Shown here: positions 55,999 to 64,000 of the stretch, piece by piece
How the letters are laid out: each line of letters begins with the position of its first letter
Numbering within the stretch: the first letter of the stretch is position 1
Source of the DNA: Craspedostauros australis
Lineage: Eukaryota > Bacillariophyta > Bacillariophyceae > Mastogloiales > Achnanthaceae
DNA length: 64,000 nt
Assembly: GCA_026770025.1 (NCBI GenBank)
Contig: JAMXDE010000055.1
Span: 343,115 to 407,114 of the forward strand
Direction of reading: 5' to 3'
Program-made: the position numbers and the translations under genes
Notes under the pieces: model-generated
Databases searched by the model: none
Seen by the model: the letters and a program-made list of their open reading frames with translations, nothing else
Told to the model about the DNA's origin: nothing

Positions 55999-57645
55999 TT
56001 AAATATCTCCCTCGGTTTCTTCTTCTTCCACATCAACACCAATCAAATCAATGATCTCTGCTGCTCCAGGATTGTTATCAATGGCATCATCCATCTCTGC
56101 TGTCTCATCATGATGGACAGGAAGATCGTCAGCCAAGAGATCAATCGGTATCGCTGTGGTCTGATTGACAGCAGCATCGGAATGCACTTCCCGCGGAAGG
56201 ACAGCAGCTGGGTTTGATGAGTGGAACTTGGATGCATCGATTACCACCTTCAGCCGCTTGCGTCGTCTCAGCATCTTCCACTGCGCTGTGCTCAATTGTG
56301 CGAGATTGTACTGTTTGTCTCCAACTGAGATGAAGCCAATGTTTCGCTCACATGCTCGACTGGATAAGTGTTGGTGGAACAGGTCAAGGCTGGTTGAATT
56401 GGACGCATCATATTGTTGTCTTGGCCTTGGTACTTGGCGAGCCTCCTTTGATGGCTGTTGAGGAAGGAGGAAGTAGCGCAGGAAATGTGGAGACACGTTG
56501 ATTGAGTGGTTGGAGATCAGCATTTCCCTTTTCAACTCACCGGCTCCAATCATGAGCTTGATGATATTGCCAATTCTTCTGGGATGACTGCATTGCTTCG
56601 ATGTGCACAGCTCTGTGCATTGCAGCACCTGTTTGTGAAGGCGGCCACTGGCCTCAAGCTGAAGGCCAGCTTCTTCAAACACCTCGTTGGTCCGCCAGGA
56701 GTTGCCCTGTGCGCGCCACCAATCGTCCAATTGCCAAGAGGAATCAAGTTTGTTGCAAATTGCAACAGCCTTGTATACGCCGTTGCTGTAGGACACCCCA
56801 CAAGATGGGTGCTGTTGAGTGATTGGTTGCAGCATGTTGTGTAGATTCTGATGCAGTTGCAACACAGTCAGATGCGAAGTGTCCTTTGCGTGCCCCTTGT
56901 ACTGCTCGATGGTGTCCGACACGTCCCTGTAGTACCATCTCATGCATTCAGAGTTGGTGGCGAAGTCTCCCAGAATTGTTGCATTTGCTTGGCCGAAAGA
57001 AACTGGCTTCCCAGCCAGAATGGCATCACATATGGCTGTGTTTATTGCACCAGCTCGTCCGGAATGCGCAGAGAAGTACTGCTTGGGGTAGCCTGCGCTC
57101 AGACAAAGGTGCCCAAGGAACTTGTATATTGCATTGGGCGACTGGATGCAGAATGTGTTCCCTTTCTGTGTCCAATCCACGTTGTGGCAACATCTCCAAA
57201 ATCGTTCAAATGCAGTTGATGCCTCCTGCGACAATATGACGTGCCTGTAGTCAAGGTGGCTTTCTCCGACCTTCACATTTGGATATGTGATGGTCCATCA
57301 GCCTGTCAAGTGATCTTTCCTGGGAGCCTTCTGACTTGGTCGACAAAATGCGACGCTCCTGGCTCCAGTCTCGAACATAGCTTAGAGCAGGGCGATGTTC
57401 CTGTACGTTTCTGGATTGGGTGCAGCGCACTCCTGGAATCTGCGAATGTCAGCCAGCATGATCGGTTCCGCCCGAAGCACGTCCTGTGAGCTGTTCATTT
57501 GGACGCCCCTGAGGTTCAGGTCGATCTGAGCGGAAGTGTCCGATTTCAATCTCACTGCTCCAATTCCTTTTGCGTACGCGATGTTTCTACAAGACGGAAA
57601 TCGCCGAGTCAACTCGTCATAGGCCCAACACACCGTGACATGGGC
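55999..57645 (-). pseudogene. YR4: Crypton-like tyrosine recombinase, N-terminus replaced by subtelomeric repeat
   Basis: One frame runs from the repeat junction near 57,645 to 55999 with two in-frame stops, TAA at 57382-57384 and TGA at 57298-57300. It carries WAYDELTRRFPSCRNIA, then FETGARS, AHSGRAGA (HxxR) near 57,060, LGDFATNSE and MRWYYRD with the putative nucleophile. The C-terminal half resembles YR1 and YR3 (FLRYFLLPQQ...PRPRQQYDAS) but ends in a short acidic tail (AEIIDLIGVDVEEEE) without the long coiled coil. It is more diverged than YR1-YR3 are from each other. The start of the gene is lost: the first 30 or so codons upstream of the junction are read from the telomere-associated repeat. 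Confidence 0.7.
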
Positions 57646-59849
57646 ACAAGTCAGCCATTTCATGGGACTTGTGCCATCCTCTAGTAGTTGGAATGGTGTT
57701 GACTTCCCCCTCCTCCCCCACAAGTCAGCCATTTCATGGGACTTGTGCCATCCTCCTGTAGTTGGAATGGTGTTGACAGATAGTTCATTTGATGTTGACA
57801 GATAGTTCATTTGATGTTGACTATTGCATCACGATCTCACGTGTTGTTGTGTGTTGTGGCTGGTTGTACTGTGTGGCAGTGTGTGTGTGTGTGTGAGCAC
57901 GTGGATGTGTGAGTATCACAGTTGATGGTGTTGACTTCCCCCTCCTCCCCCACAAGTCAGCCATTTCATGGGACTTGTGCCATCCTCCAGTAGTTGGAAT
58001 GGTGTTGACTTCCCCCTCCTCCCCCACAAGTCAGCCATTTCATGGGACTTGTGCCATCCTCCTGTAGTTGGAATGTGTTAACAATAGTTCATTTGGTGTT
58101 GACTGTTGCATCGTAGTTTCACGTGTTGTTGTGTGTTGTGGCTGGTTGTACCGTGTGGCAGTGTGTGTGTGTGTGAGCACGTGGATGTGTGAGTATCACA
58201 GTTGATGGTGTTGACTTCCCCCTCCTCCCCCACAAGTCAGCCATTTCATGGGACTTGTGCCATCCTCCTGTAGTTGGAATGGTGTTGACAGATAGTTCAT
58301 TTGATGTTGACAGATAGTTCATTTGATGTTGACTATTGCATCACGATCTCACGTGTTGTTGTGTGTTGTGGCTGGTTGTACGGTGTGGCAGTGTGTGTGT
58401 GTGTGTGTGAGCACGTGGATGTGTGAGTATCACAGTTGATGGTGTTGACTTCCCCCTCCTCCCCCACAAGTCAGCCATTTCATGGGACTTGTGCCATCCT
58501 CCAGTAGTTGGAATGGTGTTGACTTCCCCCTCCTCCCCCACAAGTCAGCCATTTCATGGGACTTGTGCCATCCTCCTGTAGTTGGAATGTGTTAACAATA
58601 GTTCATTTGGTGTTGACTGTTGCATCGTAGTTTCACGTGTTGTTGTGTGTTGTGGCTGGTTGTACCGTGTGGCAGTGTGTGTGTGTGTGAGCACGTGGAT
58701 GTGTGAGTATCACAGTTGATGGTGTTGACTTCCCCCTCCTCCCCCACAAGTCAGCCATTTCATGGGACTTGTGCCATCCTCCTGTAGTTGGAATGGTGTT
58801 GACAGATAGTTCATTTGATGTTGACAGATAGTTCATTTGATGTTGACTATTGCATCACGATCTCACGTGTTGTTGTGTGTTGTGGCTGGTTGTACCGTGT
58901 GGCAGTGTGTGTGTGTGTGAGCACATGGATGTGTGAGTATCACAGTTGATGGTGTTGACTTCCCCCTCCTCCCCCACAAGTCAGCCATTTCATGGGACTT
59001 GTGCCATCCTCCAGTAGTTGGAATGGTGTTGACTTCCCCCTCCTCCCCCACAAGTCAGCCATTTCATGGGACTTGTGCCATCCTCCTGTAGTTGGAATGG
59101 TGTTGACAGATAGTTCATTTGGTGTTGACTGTTGCATCACGGTCTCACGTGTTGCTGTGTGTTGTGGCTGGTTGTACTGTGTAGCAGTGTGCATGTGTGT
59201 GTGTGTGTGAGCACGTGGATGTGTGAGTATCACAGTTGATGGTGTTGACTTCCCCCTCCTCCCCCACAAGTCAGCCATTTCATGGGACTTGTGCCATCCT
59301 CCAGTAGTTGGAATGGTGTTGACTTCCCCCTCCTCCCCCACAAGTCAGCCATTTCATGGGACTTGTGCCATCCTCCAGTAGTTGGAATGGTGTTGACAGA
59401 TAGTTCATTTGGTGTTGACTTCCCCCTCCTCCCCCACAAGTCAGCCATTTCATGGGACTTGTGCCATCCTCCTGTAGTTGGAATGATATTAACAATTGTT
59501 CATTTGATGTCGACAGATAGTTCATTGTGTGTTGAATGTTGCATCACGGTCTCACGTGTTGTTGCATGTTGTGGCTGGTTGTACGGTGTGGCAGTGTGTG
59601 TGTGTGAGCATGTGGATGTGTGAGTATCACAGTTGATGGTGTTGACTTCCCCCTCCTCCCCCACAAGTCTGCCATTTCATGGGACTTGTGCCATCCTCCA
59701 GTAGTTGGAATGGTGTTGACTTCCCCCTCCTCCCCCACAAGTCAGCCATTTCATGGGACTTGTGCCATCCTCCTGTAGTTGGAATGGTGTTAACAATAGT
59801 TCATTTGATGTTGACAGATAGTTCATTTGATGTTGACGGATAGTTCATT

Positions 59850-60613
59850 TGCCATTGACGATGTTCATCTCACATTAACATGGTTGCACGTGTTGTCACA
59901 TGTTGTTTGTGATGTACACATGCATCACTATCTCCATCACCAAGTTGATTCAGAGTGTGGTTCTTGTTGTCACACGTGCGTATGGTCATGGTGAACATGT
60001 GTGTGTGCTTACATGTACATGGCACTGTGTATTGCAAGTACTGGTTGATGTTGAGTACTTTGATCATCAATATCTCACCTTGTAGTGGTCCGTTGAAGAT
60101 GGTACAGGTGTTGACGTGTAGGTATGGACGTGCTGCGTGTGTGTGTACACATAGATGTACGTGAACATGTGCTCATCATGCTGTAGAGTGGTGTACATGT
60201 TTAACACGGTGTATTGCGTGGTTCGTAGTATCTCGTGTTGTTTGGGAGTTGCGGATGATGAACGTTCGTCCGCACTTTCGGGGAGTTGCGGATCATCGAC
60301 ATTTTCCATACATTTACGTCTGTACGTCGACCGTACGTGTATGTGTGCCCATACAAATGTCTGTACGTCGACCGTCAACGGACCCAAACATCGGTCTGAC
60401 CGCCGTACGTGGAGTTGCGGAACATGAACATTTTCCATACAAAAACGTCCGTCCTTCGACCGTGTGTATTGAGTGCCAATACAAACGTCTGTACGTCGTC
60501 CGTCAATCGACCCAAACTTCGGTCTGGCCGCCGTACGTCACCTTGTTAAATCCTCGTACATTAGGGTTTGATTGATTGCACCTGCGGACACTCTAGTCTG
60601 GGTTTACAGTAAC
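59850..60613 (+). repeat. Blocks C+E, copy 1
   Basis: C starts GCCATTGACGATGTTCATC and ends TCGTGTTGTTTGGGAG. E follows with CCGCACTTTCGGGGAGTTGC and paired CGTCTGTACGTCG segments. C also occurs at 61471-61869 (without E) and C+E at 62995-63621. The end of E here, 60546-60592, matches the last sequence before the telomere. Confidence 0.9.
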
Positions 60614-61180
60614 CTGTAACCTTAGGGTAACAACCGTGTTATTTCAGAAAGTGACATTTCAACGCAATCGAAGACTAATGTTCACAGCAGCTCATCTGCA
60701 TCCATGCACTGTCATGTTGACACTGTTGAGCATGTTGTATCCCATATATTATTGTGTGATCATATGTGTCATGGTGTGCAGTGTCATAGTCACATGTGGC
60801 ATACTGTGATATCATGTGTTTTGTGGTGTGGCAGTGTGTGTGTGTGTGAGCACGTGGATGTGTGAGTATCACAGTTGATGGTGTTGACTTCCCCCTCCTC
60901 CCCCACAAGTCAGCCATTTCATGGGACTTGTGCCATCCTCCAGTAGTTGGAATGGTGTTAGGGTTAGGGTTTACAGTAACCTGTAACCTTAGGGTAACAA
61001 CCGTGTTATTTCAGAAAGTGACATTTCAACGCAATCGAAGACTAATGTTCACAGCAGCTCATCTGCATCCATGCACTGTCATGTTGACACTGTTGAGCAT
61101 GTTGTATCCCATATATTATTGTGTGATCATATGTGTCATGGTGTGCAGTGTCATAGTCACATGTGGCATACTGTGTTATT
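60587..61180 (+). repeat. Block D, two copies split by an A block
   Basis: Copies at about 60,602-60,812 and 60,972-61,170, starting TTTACAGTAACCTGTAACC. The A and B sequence between them ends in two telomere units at 60,957-60,972. Confidence 0.9.
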
Positions 61181-61470
61181 GTGTGTGTTGTGGTGTGTAT
61201 GTCTGTGTGTGAGCACGTGGATGTGTGAGTATCACAGTTGATGGTGTTGACTTCCCCCTCCTCCCCCACAAGTCAGCCATTTCATGGGACTTGTGCCATC
61301 CTCCTGTAGTTGGAATGGTGTTGTTCCCCCTCCTCCCCCACAAGTCAGCCATTTCATGGGACTTGTGCCATCCTCCAGTAGTTGGAATGTGTTAACAATA
61401 GTTCATTTGATGTTGACAGATAGTTCATTTGCCATTGACAATGTTCATGTGCCATTGACGATGTTCATCT

Positions 61471-61869
61471 GCCATTGACGATGTTCATCTCACATTAACA
61501 CGGTTGCACGTGTTATCACATGTTGTTTGTGTTGTACTCATGCATCACTATCTCCATCACCAAGTTGATTCAGAGTGTGGTTCTTGTTGTCACACGTGCG
61601 TACGGGCATGGTGAACATGTGTGTATGCTTACATGTACATGACACTGTGTATTGCAAGTACTGGTTGATGTTGAGTACTTTGATCATCAATATCTCACCT
61701 TGTAGAGGTCCGTTGAAGATGCTAGACAAGTTGACGTGTAGGTATGTACACGCTGCGTGTGTCTGTACACATAGATGTACGTTAACATGTGTACATCGTG
61801 GTGTAGCGTGCTGTACATGTTTAACACGGTGTATCGCGTGGCTCGTAGTATCTCGTGTTGTTTGGGAGG
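61471..61869 (+). repeat. Block C, copy 2, lacking E
   Basis: Matches 59850-60248 closely, then switches to the TG-microsatellite part of block B at TTTGGGAGGTTGTACAG. Confidence 0.9.
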
Positions 61870-62994
61870 TTGTACAGTGTGGCAGTGTGTGTGTGTGTGA
61901 GCACGTGGATGTGTGAGTATCACAGTTGATGGTTTCCCCCTCCTCCCCCACAAGTCAGCCATTTCATGGGACTTGTGCCATCCTCCTGTAGTTGGAATGA
62001 TATTAACAATAGTTCATTTGATGTTGACAATAGTTCATTGTGTGTTGACTGTTGCATCACGGTCTCACGTGTTGTCGTGTGTTGTGGCTGGTTGTACGGT
62101 GTGGCAGTGTGTGTGTGTGTGTGTGAGCACGTGGATGTGTGAGTATCACAGTTGATGGTGTTGACTTCCCCCTCCTCCCCCACAAGTCAGCCATTTCATG
62201 GGACTTGTGCCATCCTCCTGTAGTTGGAATGTGTTAACAATAGTTCATTTGATGTTGACAGATAGTTCATTGTGTGTTGACTGTTGCATCACGGACTCAC
62301 GTGTTGTTGTGTGTTGTGGCTGGTTGTAGCACATGGCAGTGTGTGTGTGTGTGAGCACATGGATGTGTGAGTATCACAGTTGATGGTGTTGACTTCCCCC
62401 TCCTCCCCCACAAGTCAGCCATTTCATGGGACTTGTGCCATCCTCCAGTAGTTGGAATGTGTTAACAATAGTTCATTTGATGTTGACAGATAGTTCATTT
62501 GATGTTGACTGTTGCATCACGGTCTCACGTGTTGTTGTGTGTTGTGGCTGGTTGTACCATGTGGCAGTGTGTGTGTGTGTGTGTGTGTGAGCACGTGGAT
62601 GTGTGAGTATCACAGTTGATGGTGTTGACTTCCCCCTCCTCCCCCACAAGTCAGCCATTTCATGGGACTTGTGCCATCCTCCTGTAGTTGGAATGGTGTT
62701 GTTCCCCCTCCTCCCCCACAAGTCAGCCATTTCATGGGACTTGTGCCATCCTCCTGTAGTTGGAATGGTGTTGACTTCCCCCTCCTCCCCCACAAGTCAG
62801 CCATTTCATGGGACTTGTGCCATCCTCCTGTAGTTGGAATGGTGTTGTTCCCCCTCCTCCCCCACAAGTCAGCCATTTCATGGGACTTGTGCCATCCTCC
62901 TGTAGTTGGAATGTGTTAACAATAGTTCATATGATGTTGACAGATAGTTCATTTGGTGTTGACAATGTTCATCTGCCATTAACGATGTTCATCT

Positions 62995-63621
62995 GCCATT
63001 GACCATGTTCATCTCACATTAACACGGTTGCACGTGTTATCACATGTTGTTTGTGTTGTACTCATGCATCACTATCTCCATCACCAAGTCGATTCAGAGC
63101 GTGGTTCTTGTTGTCACATGTGCGTACGGGCATGGTGAACATGTGTGTATGCTTACATGTACATGACACTGTGTATTGCAAGTACTGGTTGATGTTGAGT
63201 ACTTTGATCATCAATATCTCACGTTGTAGAGGTCCGTTGAAGATGGTAGAAGTATTGATGTGTAGGTATGGACACGCTGCATGTGTGTGTACTCATAGAT
63301 ACACGTGAACATGTCTTCATCATGATGTAGAGTGCTGTACATGTTTAACACGGTGTACCACGTGGCTCGCAGTATTTCGTGTTGTTTGGGAGTTGCGGAT
63401 GTTGAACATTCGTCCGCACTTTCGGGGAGTTGCGGATCATCGACATTTTCCATACAAAAACGTCCGTCCTTCGACCGTGTGTATTGCGTGCCCATACAAA
63501 CGTCTGTACGTCGTCCGTCAATCGACCCAAACTTCGGTCTGGCCGTCGTACGTCACCGTGTTAAATCCTCGTACATTAGGGTTTGATTGGTTGCACCTGC
63601 GGACACTATTGTGGCTACAGC
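62995..63621 (+). repeat. Blocks C+E, copy 3, directly adjoining the telomere
   Basis: Matches 59850-60592 with scattered substitutions and one shorter E part, then passes through GGACACTATTGTGGCTACAG into the TTAGGG array. Confidence 0.9.
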
Positions 63622-64000
63622 TAGGGTTAGGGTTAGGGTTAGGGTTAGGGTTAGGGTTAGGGTTAGGGTTAGGGTTAGGGTTAGGGTTAGGGTTAGGGTT
63701 AGGGTTAGGGTTAGGGTTAGGGTTAGGGTTAGGGTTAGGGTTAGGGTTAGGGTTAGGGTTAGGGTTAGGGTTAGGGTTAGGGTTAGGGTTAGGGTTAGGG
63801 TTAGGGTTAGGGTTAGGGTTAGGGTTAGGGTTAGGGTTAGGGTTAGGGTTAGGGTTAGGGTTAGGGTTAGGGTTAGGGTTAGGGTTAGGGTTAGGGTTAG
63901 GGTTAGGGTTAGGGTTAGGGTTAGGGTTAGGGTTAGGGTTAGGGTTAGGGTTAGGGTTAGGGGTAGGGTTAGGGTTAGGGTTAGGGTTAGGGTTAGGGTT
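63622..64000 (+). repeat. Telomere, (TTAGGG)n, about 63 units
   Basis: Uninterrupted TTAGGG in the 5'-3' direction on the plus strand, as expected for the right end of a chromosome. One variant unit GTAGGG occurs near 63,963. The array runs off the window. Confidence 0.99.

Larger units (their letters stand above)
57646..63621. repeat. Telomere-associated repeat region
   Basis: About 6 kb of shuffled repeat blocks. Block A (about 72 bp, contains CCCCCTCCTCCCCCACAAG and ATGGGACTTGTGCCATCC) occurs about two dozen times. Block B (GATAGTTCATTTGATGTTGAC, then a CACGTGTTGTTGTG part, a TG microsatellite and GAGCACGTGGATGTGTGAG) lies between A blocks. Blocks C, D and E are listed separately. Translations are open for up to about 130 codons on both strands but are products of the repeats. 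I do not call any gene here. Confidence 0.95.

Noticed and set aside
58119-63002. Many 60-130-codon frames in the subtelomeric repeats, with TTGGWHKSHEMADLW-type sequence
   Set aside because: The same repeat block is read many times; frames start and stop with the block structure and have no independent conservation.

Overview
The window looks like the right-hand end of a chromosome from a stramenopile alga, most likely a diatom. The evidence is GT-AG introns with GTAAGT-type donors, a secreted M11 gametolysin-type peptidase, a membrane-anchored LRR protein with a Pro/Thr-rich stalk, diatom-style Ty1/copia elements, and a terminal array of about 63 TTAGGG repeats running off the right edge. 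Species cannot be assigned from sequence alone.

Bases 1-21,500 are ordinary gene-rich chromosome. In order they hold a 5-exon M11 metallopeptidase (-, runs off the left edge), a 1,643-residue LRR protein (-), a POL5/MYBBP1A-like nucleolar protein (+), a RINT1/TIP20-like ER-Golgi tethering protein (-), a GT61-type glycosyltransferase reading frame broken by two in-frame TAA codons (+), and a nitronate monooxygenase (-).

Bases 22,000-57,650 are a nest of mobile and decaying sequence. Four copies of a Crypton-like tyrosine recombinase (YR1-YR4) lie within 33 kb. Where the C-terminus survives, the recombinase is followed by acidic YESSDEE repeats and a coiled coil. There are three copia elements: an old copy broken by an 800-bp solo LTR, a gag fragment cut by YR3, and a nearly intact full-length element with both LTRs and one frameshift at the reverse-transcriptase active site. 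Scattered between them are small genes of an unrecognised family that I call SR1-SR4. They share a module built around S-x-AK-LL and RPEY-x-F-FKxR signatures, and two of them sit tail-to-tail with a YR gene. Other items are a 13-bp minisatellite with 40 perfect copies and a duplicated tRNA-like Pol III unit.

Bases 57,650-63,621 are telomere-associated repeats. Several block types (A to E) are shuffled and repeated, including an internal copy of the sequence that abuts the telomere and a two-unit interstitial telomere scar. Bases 63,622-64,000 are the telomere.

The insertions give a relative history. The old copia was hit by a solo LTR. A copia gag was hit by YR3, and YR3 was itself hit by a 1.4-kb tRNA-like-bearing insert. 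SR3 was hit by the full-length copia. YR4 was beheaded by subtelomeric repeats. All exon boundaries and homologies were read by eye.
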